A stretch of DNA of 64,000 nt from Chryseobacterium nepalense. GTDB taxonomy: Bacteria; Bacteroidota; Bacteroidia; Flavobacteriales; Weeksellaceae. The DNA lies in NCBI RefSeq assembly GCF_023195755.1, contig NZ_CP096203.1:2852001-2916000 (forward strand). The letters are read 5' to 3'. The position numbers and the translations under genes are program-made. The notes beneath the pieces are model-generated. The model ran no database searches. It had not been told where the DNA came from and worked only from the letters and a program-made list of their open reading frames with translations. Below, piece after piece: positions 1 through 8,427 of the stretch (position 1 is the stretch's first letter; each line of letters begins with the position of its first letter).

Positions 1-1340
1 TGTAATTTTGTAAACCGAAGGTACTTTATCACCGAACCAGATAAAAAAAGGAACCTGGGTAGATTCTTTAGAGTCTATGTGCAACAGCTTACTGCCCTGT
101 ACTTTCAGCCCATGATCGGCAACATAAATGACAACTGAATTTGTATTTTTTAGCATGTTGAAAATACTTCCGAGAACATAATCCGTATATTTTACAGAGC
201 TGTCATAGCAGTTCAATCCTTCGGAATTCCAGGTTGAAGGTAATCTGTTGCACGGATTAGGGTGGCTTCCCATGATATGCAGAACCACAAATTTATTTTC
301 TGAACCGTGAATAACTTTCTTAAGTTCCGGAATAATAACCTCATCATATCCGTTGATCCATTTTTTATTTTTAGAGAGTGAAGCAATTGCCGTTATTCCT
401 CTGGAGCTGGCCTGAGTACTAAGCCAGAAAGAATTGTATCCGCTTTGATTGGCAAGGTTAATAACATTATATGAAAGCTTGTCATAGCGTTGTTTAAATT
501 CATCCGGATGGATACTGGAGAGCATCAGCGGAACACTAAGGTTGGTTATTCCCGCGGGGGAAACGGCATGGTCAAAAATCATCATATCCTTGGCCTGCTG
601 TTCTGCATTTGGAGTCGTTTTTTTCCGTATCCATATAAAGACATATTCTGTTTTCTTTCGGATTCTCCTATGATGAGAATTACATTTTTTACTCCCTGCT
701 GTATTTTCCTGCTGTTAAATACAGGAGTATTTTTTTTAATGGCATCAATATCCTGCTGTAATTTCATTGCCACATTAAAATCAGATAGATGATAATACAC
801 GTTCTTAATCATTTTTCCGCCTCCCTTATTGCTTATATATCGGTGTTTAAGATAAAAAGCAAATGGCATTATAATCCATAACGAAGCAATAAAAATAAAT
901 TTACCGTTGAATCTGACGGTACTGTTTTTAAGATAAATAACAGAATACAATAACAATCCGAAAAAAATGATAAAAAGGATACCTGGAAGAATAAACATGT
1001 AAGACATACTGAAAGCCTCGTGCATATTCGTTTCCAGGATACTTATGGCCATTCCCACATTGAACCCTGAATGATAAACAAAAAAACAGGATACGGAAAT
1101 AAGAAAGTTAACACTTAGCAATAAGCATAATATGACTGATAATACAGCACTATATTTATTTTTGAATAGAAGAGCATTAAAGACAAGAAAAGATAAGAAC
1201 ATGATTCCATATTCCAGAATATTCCGGATACTTTCAAACCTTTCCTTATCGAAAAGTTTTTGAAAAATAAACTGAAAAGAAAGTAAAAGACCTGTAAGGT
1301 AAAGTAAAATGATAAGTGCGGGAATTATTTTTTTTAGCAT
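1..1340 (-). pseudogene. EptA-like phosphoethanolamine transferase, frameshifted and cut by the window edge
   Basis: The product looks like an inner-membrane sulfatase-fold enzyme that moves phosphoethanolamine onto lipid A or a glycan. The start chosen is ATG at 1340 (MLKKIIPAL). About five hydrophobic segments and an ETNMHEA motif fill the first half, then the metal-binding GES motif and SLYGYGKK. At about 616-622 the frame breaks: a run of seven A (minus strand) needs eight to continue into TTPNAE. The restored frame stays open to position 1 and carries GITN (likely Thr nucleophile, aligned to the EptA/MCR Thr) and ADHG (metal ligands). The C-terminus lies outside the window. It is the last visible gene of a minus-strand operon. 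A sequencing error in the homopolymer is a real alternative to a true pseudogene. Confidence 0.75.
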
Positions 1341-1377
1341 GATATTGTGTTTTCTTTTGTTTGGTAAATTTTCAAAT

Positions 1378-1932
1378 CTATACTTTCCGGTTGATATACT
1401 CTTCTGTAGCATTTTCTGCCGGAATGATTTTAGCGGGGTTTCCAAGTACAACGGAGTTGGAAGGAACATCAAAGTTGACATAAGAATTGGGAACAATCAG
1501 TACATTATTTCCAATCGTCACTGCTCCTACAATAACCGCATTAGTACCGATCCACACTTCATTGCCGATAACGGGAGAGCCTTCATTCTTACCGCGGTTC
1601 TGCTGCCCGATGGTAACACCTTGGGCAATATTGCAGTTTTTTCCGATAATCGTATCCGGATTGATGACCAGGCTTCCCCAATGGCCAAGATAGAAACCTT
1701 CCCCAATTTGTGTTTCAGGATAAATCTGAAAACCATACTTAATCTGATAATGCCGTAAAACCATTCTCCAAAATATATTTAAAAATCTTATTTTCTGATA
1801 TTTCTGAGCCATCCTCAAAATATAAATAAAGTGAAGATTGGGATTGATGCATTTTTTCCAGATTTCAATTCTGGAGAGCCACTTTCCGCTTTCCCGGTAA
1901 AAATCTTTCTGAATGATGGAGTGATCTGCCAT
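1378..1932 (-). CDS. CysE-like hexapeptide acetyltransferase of the glycan locus
   Basis: This 184-residue protein has a short helical N-terminus and then left-handed beta-helix hexapeptide repeats from about residue 70 (IGEGFYLGH, IGKNCNIAQG, IGNEVWIGTN, IGNNVLIVPN). The end GNPAKII is typical of O-acetyltransferases related to serine acetyltransferase. The N-terminal part is shorter than in true CysE, so a sugar or glycan acetylation role fits better than cysteine synthesis. It lies 11 bases downstream of a GT4 glycosyltransferase and 37 bases upstream of the EptA-like gene on the same strand. The acceptor cannot be told from sequence. Confidence 0.82.
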   Translation of the reverse strand: MADHSIIQKDFYRESGKWLSRIEIWKKCINPNLHFIYILRMAQKYQKIRFLNIFWRMVLRHYQIKYGFQIYPETQIGEGFYLGHWGSLVINPDTIIGKNCNIAQGVTIGQQNRGKNEGSPVIGNEVWIGTNAVIVGAVTIGNNVLIVPNSYVNFDVPSNSVVLGNPAKIIPAENATEEYINRKV

Positions 1933-1943
1933 GATATTTGCTT

Positions 1944-3092
1944 TTAGACTTCGTCAATAATTTTTTGAAGATGTTCCACCGATTTTTCCAAAACAAACGG
2001 AAGCTCAGTCTTTGCAATTCTGTTTTTATATTCTTCAGCAATGTTTGGATCGGTAAGAAATTTTTTCATTCCCTCATAAATTCCTTCTTCGGAGTTTGGA
2101 GTGATGGTTCCCAGCCTGCCGTCCTGAAGAAGATCCCGTATCCCTGAAATATCGGTTGCTGAAACAGGTTTGTTGAGGATAAGCGCTTCTGCAATAATGG
2201 TAGGGAACCCTTCATGCCTCGATGACATAATATAAAAATCTGCTTTTTTCAGATAAGGGTAAGGGTTACTGCTGAAACCATACATTTTTGCCGTTTCCTG
2301 AAGGCCAAGCTCGTTTAGCTGATCCTTAATATTATTAAAATCATAACCGTCACCAATGATTAGCAGCTGGTGTTTCAATCCTTCATCAATAAGTTTTTTA
2401 TGAACATTCAGCAGCCGGTCATAGCCTTTCTGCGGATATACCGTACCTACGGTGACAAATGTTGGAAGATTTTCAGTAAAAGGATAATCATTGATTTCAG
2501 CGTCTGCTTTTTTCAGCGTATCATTCCTGTCGATCGGATTGAATATTTTGATAACAGAAGCTTTTTCTGTTTCATTTTCTGCCAGGTCGCACATTCCGTC
2601 ACGGAGTTTATTGGAAATTACGAGGATTTTGTCAAACCTGAAAAATTCACGGATTACCTTTGATGTATAGCCTTTTACGTTGAAAATATCATTCTGTACC
2701 CAGATAATTTTCTTTGAATTTTTCTGCGGACTTGAAAGTATTTCCCTGTACATCGCATGGATGGCTGCAATTTCTACATCATATTTTTTATTTTTCAAAA
2801 TAAACCGGTAGAGCAGAACAGGAAACCAAAGAAACATTTTCTCATAAAGTACCCTGAATGCTTTTACGGGAATATCTTTCGGTCTGTTGGTAGTAATCAT
2901 CTCTCCTTTTATGAGGTAGTGCAGCGTTATCCATGAAGGAATTTCCTGTATGTACAGTCCCGAGTATAGATTCAGGAGAAGATCAATTTCGTATTTATCC
3001 GGGGGAAGGTTTTTCAGGAAATTAACCAATACTTTTTCTGCGCCGCCATGACGCAGCGAGCCTATTCGAATGAGGATTTTTTTCTTTTTCAA
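1944..3092 (-). CDS. GT4 family glycosyltransferase
   Basis: This 382-residue GT-B glycosyltransferase has the N-terminal GSLRHGGAEKVL motif of GT4 enzymes. The C-terminal nucleotide-sugar half carries VGTVYPQKGYDRL, LLIIGDGYD and the E-x7-E region SSRHEGFPTIIAEAL. The start appears to be TTG at 3092, since no in-frame ATG precedes MKKKKILIRIG. It is a clear paralogue of the GT4 gene at 5739-6893 (shared N-terminal motif, EALILNKP / EALILRKP, similar length). It probably adds a hexose or deoxyhexose to the surface glycan. Donor and acceptor are unknown. Confidence 0.88.
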   Translation of the reverse strand: MKKKKILIRIGSLRHGGAEKVLVNFLKNLPPDKYEIDLLLNLYSGLYIQEIPSWITLHYLIKGEMITTNRPKDIPVKAFRVLYEKMFLWFPVLLYRFILKNKKYDVEIAAIHAMYREILSSPQKNSKKIIWVQNDIFNVKGYTSKVIREFFRFDKILVISNKLRDGMCDLAENETEKASVIKIFNPIDRNDTLKKADAEINDYPFTENLPTFVTVGTVYPQKGYDRLLNVHKKLIDEGLKHQLLIIGDGYDFNNIKDQLNELGLQETAKMYGFSSNPYPYLKKADFYIMSSRHEGFPTIIAEALILNKPVSATDISGIRDLLQDGRLGTITPNSEEGIYEGMKKFLTDPNIAEEYKNRIAKTELPFVLEKSVEHLQKIIDEV

Positions 3093-3127
3093 TTTGTTTT
3101 TTTTCTTTTGTGTTTACAAGAACTAAG

Positions 3128-3697
3128 TTATTTAATTTTTCTCGCTTTCTTGTACTTATGAGGAAGATTTTCTTTGATGTAAGCATCAAGTTTTTTTCTG
3201 TCCTTTTCCAGTTCCCTGGGATATTCCGGATTGTTTTTTAAAACGATGTCTCCGTAATCTTCTATTGTGCAGAGAAACTGTGCAGGATTTCCGATAAATA
3301 CCGTGTTATCAGGCATCGATTGCGACAAGACGGAATTGGCTCCCAGAATACAGTTGTTTCCAATTTGCACATCCTGCATAATCACACAGTTCAGGCCGAT
3401 GGTGCAGTTGTTTCCTATTTTTATCCTTCCCAGGATTCTGGCATCTTCATAGCCGGGAAGTTTTCTCAGTAAGGTAGTGGTTCCGCCATGATTTACAAAC
3501 CTGACGCCGGCAGCAATATTTACATGGTCTCCAATTTCAATAAGGTAGGGTTCGGTTCCGAAAAAAACTTTATCGGGCATGTTGAAATTCCGGCCCACCT
3601 TCATCCCTTTATATCTGGCAACCGCAAGACTGGCTCTATTGAGGAGGGAATGGCAGAGGGCATGCGTTTTTATTAAAACTCTAAATAAAAAAATCAT
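3128..3697 (-). CDS. Hexapeptide-repeat acyltransferase
   Basis: The gene codes for a LbH-fold acyltransferase of about 189 residues. A short hydrophobic N-terminus is followed by hexapeptide turns (IEIGDHVNIAAGV, IKIGNNCTIGLN, VQIGNNCILGAN) and the end FIGNPAQFL. FVNHGG sits where family members carry their catalytic His. I take ATG at 3697 as the start; a GTG one codon upstream is also open. The gene leads a minus-strand operon with the GT4 and CysE-like genes and diverges from the KASIII gene. A weak -7-like box lies at 3700-3707 (TACACTTG on the minus strand). It likely O- or N-acylates a sugar of the glycan. Confidence 0.82.
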   Translation of the reverse strand: MIFLFRVLIKTHALCHSLLNRASLAVARYKGMKVGRNFNMPDKVFFGTEPYLIEIGDHVNIAAGVRFVNHGGTTTLLRKLPGYEDARILGRIKIGNNCTIGLNCVIMQDVQIGNNCILGANSVLSQSMPDNTVFIGNPAQFLCTIEDYGDIVLKNNPEYPRELEKDRKKLDAYIKENLPHKYKKARKIK

Positions 3698-3719
3698 CAC
3701 AAGTGTACATTTGTTTTGT

Positions 3720-3727
3720 TACTTTTG
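3720..3727 (+). promoter_or_regulatory. Bacteroidetes -7 box upstream of the KASIII gene
   Basis: The octamer TACTTTTG matches TAnnTTTG exactly and lies 22 bases upstream of the KASIII ATG. I see no clear -33 TTTG at the usual distance. It would drive the KASIII-ACP-SDR operon. Confidence 0.6.
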
Positions 3728-3749
3728 CAAAGAAAGAAAATTTATTAAC

Positions 3750-4724
3750 ATGATAAAAATTTCTAAAATAGAATATTATCTTCCTCAGTCTGTGTTGACT
3801 AATGATGATCTTGAAAAACTGTTTCCGGAATGGAGTTCGGAAAGAATCCACGAAAAAGTAGGAATTTCGCAACGCCACATTTCTTCTGATAATGAAACGG
3901 TTTTGGATATGGCTGTAAAGTCTTCTGAAAAAATTTTTGAGAATTACGACCGCAGCAAGGTAGATTTTATTTTATTCTGTACCCAAAGCCCTGATTATTT
4001 TCTTCCAACAACCGCGTGCCTTCTTCAGGACCGCCTGAAACTGAGAAAAAATATTGGCGCTATTGATTTTAATCTCGGCTGCTCAGGTTTTGTTTACGGA
4101 CTGGCTTTTGCCAAAGGCCTGATCTCAGCAGGAATTGCCAAAAGTATTCTTCTAGTAACCTCAGAAACCTACAGTAAACATATTCATCCGGAAGATAAGG
4201 GAAATCGGAGCATATTCGGGGACGCCTCCGCATCGGTTATTGTAGAAAAGGCAGAAAATTCCCGTGATTACCAGTTTTGCCTGGGCACGGACGGAGGCGG
4301 TGCTGAAAATCTTATTGTAAAAAAAGGAGCGTTTAAAAAAGATTTTGAACTCAACCCCGAACATGAATTTAATCCTGAAAATATATACATGAATGGTCCT
4401 GAAATTTTTAATTTTACGATTGAAAATATTCCCGGGCTGGTAAAAGAGACCTTGATGGTGAACGGAATGGACATGGATGATATTGACCATTTTGTTTTTC
4501 ATCAGGCAAATTCTTTTATGCTGAATTATTTACGGAAAAAAACGAAAATTCCGGCGGATAAATTCTACATTGATATGGAAAAAACAGGAAACACCGTATC
4601 TGCTACTATTCCGATTGCCCTGAAAAATATGATGGATAAAGGAATCTTAAAAGAAGGAGATAAAATCCTTATGGCTGGTTTTGGTGTAGGATATTCCTGG
4701 GGAGCCACCGTCATGGAAATGTAA
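3750..4724 (+). CDS. 3-oxoacyl-ACP synthase III (KASIII/FabH-like)
   Basis: This 324-residue thiolase-fold enzyme condenses an acyl-CoA starter with malonyl-ACP. The catalytic triad is visible: Cys111 in NLGCSGF, His251 in VFHQAN and Asn281 in KTGNTVS. GDASASVIV and the C-terminal GFGVGYSWGA are also typical of KASIII. The ATG at 3750 is chosen because the open frame upstream runs through the promoter and the divergent gene. It forms a plus-strand operon with an ACP (22-base gap) and an SDR reductase. Its setting inside a glycan cluster suggests a dedicated short acyl group and not bulk fatty acid synthesis. That substrate role is inference. Confidence 0.9.
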   Translation: MIKISKIEYYLPQSVLTNDDLEKLFPEWSSERIHEKVGISQRHISSDNETVLDMAVKSSEKIFENYDRSKVDFILFCTQSPDYFLPTTACLLQDRLKLRKNIGAIDFNLGCSGFVYGLAFAKGLISAGIAKSILLVTSETYSKHIHPEDKGNRSIFGDASASVIVEKAENSRDYQFCLGTDGGGAENLIVKKGAFKKDFELNPEHEFNPENIYMNGPEIFNFTIENIPGLVKETLMVNGMDMDDIDHFVFHQANSFMLNYLRKKTKIPADKFYIDMEKTGNTVSATIPIALKNMMDKGILKEGDKILMAGFGVGYSWGATVMEM

Positions 4725-4746
4725 AACAAATTTTAAATTATACCCA

Positions 4747-4980
4747 ATGAAAACATCTGTTTTTTTAGAAAAACTACAGGAGGAACTCGAAGAAGATGAA
4801 ACCTTAACTACAGAGACCAACCTTAAATCTTTAGAAAGCTACGATTCAATAAGCCTGCTTTCCATTATTGCTTTTGTGGATGAAAATTTCAATAAGAAAA
4901 TTGATACCAAACATTTTAAAGATATAGAAAAGGTTTCGGATCTTATGAATGTTATCGGGAAAGAAAATTTTGAAGATTAA
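4747..4980 (+). CDS. Acyl carrier protein
   Basis: This 77-residue acidic protein has the four-helix ACP pattern, with the phosphopantetheine attachment Ser34 in YDSISLLS (canonical DSL-like motif). It would carry acyl intermediates as thioesters between the neighbouring KASIII and SDR. Its TAA stop shares one base with the ATG of the SDR, so the two are probably translationally coupled. It differs from a housekeeping AcpP, whose motif is normally LGADSLD, which supports a specialised role. Confidence 0.88.
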   Translation: MKTSVFLEKLQEELEEDETLTTETNLKSLESYDSISLLSIIAFVDENFNKKIDTKHFKDIEKVSDLMNVIGKENFED

Positions 4981-5738
4981 TGGATCCTTTTTCATTAAAA
5001 AACAAAGTAATTCTTATTACAGGAGCTTCTTCCGGCATTGGAAGAAGCTGCTCTGTGGAATGCAGCAAAAGAGGAGCGGATCTTATTCTTGTGGGAAGAA
5101 ACCATAACGAACTGATGATAACGGTATCCCTGCTTGCTCCCGAAACTAAAGCCGAGATTATTGCTGCAGATATTACACAAACTGGAAATCTGGAAGCGAT
5201 GATAGCAGATAAGGTTGCGGACTTAGGCAAAATATCAGGATTTATACATTGCGCGGGAATTGAAAAGACATTGCCGCTAAAAAAGCACAGTGCGACACTA
5301 TATCGCGATATATTTGAGATCAATGTTATAGCCGGCTTTGAAATTGCTAAAATTTTATCCCTAAAAAAGTATAAAGATGAAATTTCCAGCTTTGTATTTA
5401 TTTCTTCGGTTGCCGGAATAGTGGGAGAGCCGGGAAAAGCAGCCTATTCGGCAAGTAAAGGAGCGGTAATTTCCGGTGTACGCTCTTTGGCGATGGAGCT
5501 CTGTAGAAGCAATATACGTGTCAACAGTATAAGCCCTGCGATGGTAAATACCCCGATTTTAGAAAAGATGTTTCAAGAGATCGGCGAAGAAGCCTCTTCG
5601 GAAATTATCAGGAAACATCCTTTGGGAATAGGAAATCCTGAAGACGTGGCAAATGCCTGTATTTTCCTGCTTTCTGATGCTTCAAAGTGGGTCACTGGAA
5701 CAAATATGGTGGTTGACGGAGGATATTCTGTTCAGTAA
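4980..5738 (+). CDS. SDR oxidoreductase, FabG-like 3-oxoacyl-ACP reductase
   Basis: This 252-residue classical short-chain dehydrogenase has the cofactor motif TGASSGIG (residues 14-21) and the catalytic Ser142/143, Tyr156 and Lys160 (YSASK). The C-terminal GTNMVVDGGY is also typical. The usual NNAG is HCAG here. Beside KASIII and ACP, the simplest reaction is NADPH-dependent reduction of a beta-ketoacyl-ACP to the 3-hydroxyacyl-ACP. It is the last gene of this operon and meets the minus-strand GT4 gene with no gap (5738/5739). A sugar substrate is the main alternative. Confidence 0.87.
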   Translation: MDPFSLKNKVILITGASSGIGRSCSVECSKRGADLILVGRNHNELMITVSLLAPETKAEIIAADITQTGNLEAMIADKVADLGKISGFIHCAGIEKTLPLKKHSATLYRDIFEINVIAGFEIAKILSLKKYKDEISSFVFISSVAGIVGEPGKAAYSASKGAVISGVRSLAMELCRSNIRVNSISPAMVNTPILEKMFQEIGEEASSEIIRKHPLGIGNPEDVANACIFLLSDASKWVTGTNMVVDGGYSVQ

Positions 5739-6893
5739 TCAGCTTTTACAGATTGTAGTGATCATTTCTTCAATCATGTTAAATATTCTTTGATTATCAA
5801 ACTGGCTTTCAATATCTGTAAGATTTGCTCTGATCTCAGCAACAAGTTCAGGATCAGTAAGGAACGTTTTTATTGCAGAATACATTTCATCCGTTTCATA
5901 ACTGATGAGGTATCCTGTTTTCCGGTCTTTGATCATGAGTCCCACATCGCCAACATTGGTAGCAATAATAGGTTTCCTGAGGATTAATGCTTCCGCGATT
6001 ACAAGAGGCCAGGCTTCAGATTCTGAGGGAAGAATAAAGTAATCTGCTTTTCTGATGTAAGGATAAGGATTCATCTGATTTCCTTTTAAAATAAAGGTTT
6101 TTTCAACATTGTATTTTGCTGCCTGTGAAGTCAGGTTCTTCATTTCATCGCCATCACCTATGATAATGATACTGTGTTGAAATCCTTCATCAATAAGTTT
6201 TTTATGGGCTTCAATAAGTTTATGGTATCCTTTTCTTGAATGCAGCCTGCCGATCGAAACAAAAACGGGGCCTTCCGGAAATACATCAGGTTCTTCTTTT
6301 GCCTTATGTTTAATTTCCTCAACAGGGATAGGATTGATAATTACACTTTCGGCCGGATACTTAAGATTGGGATAGTAATGATGCATCATATCCTTAATTT
6401 TATGAGAACAATAGACCATATGATCAAATTTGGGGAAACTTTTTAATATTTCCGGTACCAAAGGCTGAAATTTAGGAACATTAATTTCGGAATGAAACCA
6501 TCCTATTTTCTTTGAATTTTTGTTGGTTGAATTAAGTATTGCATCATAATCTCTATAATCCATGCCAATTTCCACGTCAAAAATATCATTGATAATTCTG
6601 TCTGCAATGACGGGATTGTTTTTCAGCTTTTTCAGTTTTAACCTTCTTCCTGCAAGCTGGATTTTTTTCAACAGGGAATTGCGGGAGAAATCTTCTTTTC
6701 CCGGGGTAAGATGTATTTTTCTTACGTGTCCGGGAATTTCATCACGCAGTTTACCCTGGTTGAGCGTAAGACATACAGTCATTTCAAATTTATCAGGATC
6801 GAGATTGTTAAGTAAGCTCAGCAATACTTTTTCTACCCCTCCCATTTCCATGGAACGGTGCCTGAATAATATTTTAATTTTTTTTTCTGACAT
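5739..6893 (-). CDS. GT4 family glycosyltransferase (paralogue of 1944-3092)
   Basis: This 384-residue GT-B enzyme opens with RSMEMGGVEKVLLSLL and carries VSIGRLHSRKGYHKLI, IIIGDGDEM and the donor-site region SESEAWPLVIAEAL. It is paralogous to the GT4 at 1944-3092, sharing domain order and several short blocks. The ATG overlaps the stop of the upstream GT2 by one base, so the genes are probably translationally coupled. It ends exactly where the convergent SDR gene ends, with no room for a terminator. Expected role: transfer of one sugar in the surface glycan. Confidence 0.88.
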   Translation of the reverse strand: MSEKKIKILFRHRSMEMGGVEKVLLSLLNNLDPDKFEMTVCLTLNQGKLRDEIPGHVRKIHLTPGKEDFSRNSLLKKIQLAGRRLKLKKLKNNPVIADRIINDIFDVEIGMDYRDYDAILNSTNKNSKKIGWFHSEINVPKFQPLVPEILKSFPKFDHMVYCSHKIKDMMHHYYPNLKYPAESVIINPIPVEEIKHKAKEEPDVFPEGPVFVSIGRLHSRKGYHKLIEAHKKLIDEGFQHSIIIIGDGDEMKNLTSQAAKYNVEKTFILKGNQMNPYPYIRKADYFILPSESEAWPLVIAEALILRKPIIATNVGDVGLMIKDRKTGYLISYETDEMYSAIKTFLTDPELVAEIRANLTDIESQFDNQRIFNMIEEMITTICKS

Positions 6894-7729
6894 TATCCGA
6901 AGATTGATTGTAAGGTAATCTGTATTTTTTTTCTGATTCTGAAAGGCATTTGATGCTGATATTGAAGCAGATCAAATATTTCGTCGGCACTGTTGTAAAA
7001 TTCAGGGATTTTTTTTCCGTTGATGGTTGTAAGTCCTCTTCTTTTCATCGTATTGAAAATGACCCTTGCAAAATATTCGTGAGATTTCTTTTTGTTCTCA
7101 TTTTGTGAAATTCCTCCTTCATGGGTTCTGTAAAGATAATTGGTTTCATCAATGAACCGCACTTTTCCTTTTTCATACATTTTCAGGTACAGATCCTGAT
7201 CTTCACCTATTTTTAATTCCGGATTTATTTTCTCCGTTTTGTTATAAATTGTTTTCCTGAATGCTACAAAATGTGCAATCTGAATGGGAAAGTTAAAAAA
7301 ATAGGGGTTGCCGTTCGGTACCTGCATGGCAGATCTGAAGGGTGCAATTGGGTTAAGATGTTGATCACAGGTCATAAACCTGGAATAAGTAAGTACGGTA
7401 TCTTGTTTCTGAAACAATTCTATTGATTTTTGGATAGCAGTGGGAGTAATGGCATCATCGGGATCTACAAATCCGCAGATTTCTCCTTCAGCCAGATCAA
7501 TAAGCTTACTTTTAGTGACGCCTACGCCGGAATTTTTATCATTTTCAAAAAACTTAAATCTGGAATCTCCTGAAATGATTTCCCGTATTTTATTTTTCTC
7601 GTTTTCTGAAGAAGCATCATCCAGAATAACCGCCTCCCAATCTGTGTATGTCTGCTGAATTATACTTTCGTAACAATCCCTGAAGAAATGAGAATTGTTA
7701 TAATGTGCAATAAGAATGGAAAACTTCAT
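6893..7729 (-). CDS. GT2 family glycosyltransferase
   Basis: This GT-A fold enzyme of about 278 residues begins FSILIAHYNN and carries DWEAVILDDASS and the metal-binding region GFVDPDDAI (DxD-like). The start is ATG at 7729, because the longer open frame upstream runs through the preceding acyltransferase gene. It overlaps that gene by 4 bases (ATGA type) and the downstream GT4 by one base, so all three form a tight operon. It is probably an inverting glycosyltransferase of the same glycan; the sugar cannot be told. Confidence 0.87.
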   Translation of the reverse strand: MKFSILIAHYNNSHFFRDCYESIIQQTYTDWEAVILDDASSENEKNKIREIISGDSRFKFFENDKNSGVGVTKSKLIDLAEGEICGFVDPDDAITPTAIQKSIELFQKQDTVLTYSRFMTCDQHLNPIAPFRSAMQVPNGNPYFFNFPIQIAHFVAFRKTIYNKTEKINPELKIGEDQDLYLKMYEKGKVRFIDETNYLYRTHEGGISQNENKKKSHEYFARVIFNTMKRRGLTTINGKKIPEFYNSADEIFDLLQYQHQMPFRIRKKIQITLQSIFG

Positions 7730-8271
7730 GACTGTTCTTTTAACATTAAATCCTGATGATTGACTACAGTTGTATTGGCTGGAATATCCTTGTAAATAAC
7801 ACATCCTGCTCCAATAATACTGTTGTCACCAATGGTGACTCCTTTCAATACCGTAACATTACTGCCGAGCCAGCAATTGCTGCCAATTCTGATCGGCGCT
7901 TTGGTAAACTCTGAATGAAACAGTTTAAATTCCGGTTGAGCCTGATAAAGGTGGTTATGATCATACAGCTTTACATTCTCTCCGAACAACGTATGATCGC
8001 CTATGGAAATATGTTCCAGGCAATTGATGGAACAGAAGTTATTCATGAAAAAATGATCCCCGATTTCTAATGTGGAATTCTTTTCTACAAGGATATGTAC
8101 ATAATTTCTAAAGTTAGCATCGCTTCCTATGGTAACTTTATTTAAATTTTCATGGAGTATGAAATGGTCATTGATTCCCAGCCTTATTTCTTTGAAAGAA
8201 ACATTAGGATGTCTTTTGAGGAGAGAAATTTGATTCCTTCTCTGGATTTTTGCTAAAATTTCATTAAGCAT
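7726..8271 (-). CDS. Hexapeptide-repeat acetyltransferase
   Basis: This LbH-fold protein of about 181 residues has repeats IEIGDHFFMNN-like, ISIGDHTLFGEN, IRIGSNCWLGSN and VTIGDNSIIGAG, and a YDHNH motif that supplies the usual catalytic His of WcaF/maltose-acetyltransferase relatives. I choose ATG at 8271. A TTG at 8301 extends the frame by ten codons but lies inside the promoter -7 box, so it would not be in the transcript. It is the first gene of the 8271-5739 operon. The likely role is O-acetylation of a glycan sugar. Confidence 0.83.
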   Translation of the reverse strand: MLNEILAKIQRRNQISLLKRHPNVSFKEIRLGINDHFILHENLNKVTIGSDANFRNYVHILVEKNSTLEIGDHFFMNNFCSINCLEHISIGDHTLFGENVKLYDHNHLYQAQPEFKLFHSEFTKAPIRIGSNCWLGSNVTVLKGVTIGDNSIIGAGCVIYKDIPANTTVVNHQDLMLKEQS

Positions 8272-8298
8272 AATAATTTTTTTCTCATTTGTATCATA

Positions 8299-8306
8299 CA
8301 AATATA
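8299..8306 (-). promoter_or_regulatory. -7 box for the 8271-5739 operon
   Basis: On the minus strand the octamer reads TATATTTG, an exact TAnnTTTG match. It sits 28 bases upstream of ATG 8271 and decides that start over the TTG at 8301. Confidence 0.6.
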
Positions 8307-8337
8307 ATTTGTTTTACATAATTATAAGAATAAATCT

Positions 8338-8345
8338 TATTTTTG
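8338..8345 (+). promoter_or_regulatory. -7 box upstream of the leader ORF and acyltransferase-3 gene
   Basis: The octamer TATTTTTG matches TAnnTTTG exactly. It is divergent from the minus-strand -7 box at 8299-8306, so the 8272-8382 gap serves both directions. Confidence 0.55.
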
Positions 8346-8382
8346 TGCCTTAAAATTAACACTTTATATCAAGTTTTCGAAT

Positions 8383-8427
8383 ATGAAAGCGCTTTTGAAT
8401 AAAGTAAAGCATGTTGCGATTCTGTGA
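8383..8427 (+). CDS. 14-codon leader ORF or N-terminal remnant overlapping the acyltransferase start
   Basis: An ATG at 8383 opens a 14-residue frame that stops at TGA 8425-8427, overlapping the GTG start at 8424. The peptide reads MKALLNKVKHVAIL. It resembles the N-terminus of VOC (glyoxalase-like) proteins, which often begin with a KVHHIAI-type strand. It may be a leftover of a replaced VOC gene, or a real leader that couples translation to the GTG start. Too short to decide. Confidence 0.35.
   Translation: MKALLNKVKHVAIL

Noticed and set aside
1309..1758. Plus-strand open frame of 149 codons over the CysE-like gene
   Set aside because: The minus strand here codes for clear hexapeptide repeats; the plus frame has no recognisable features.
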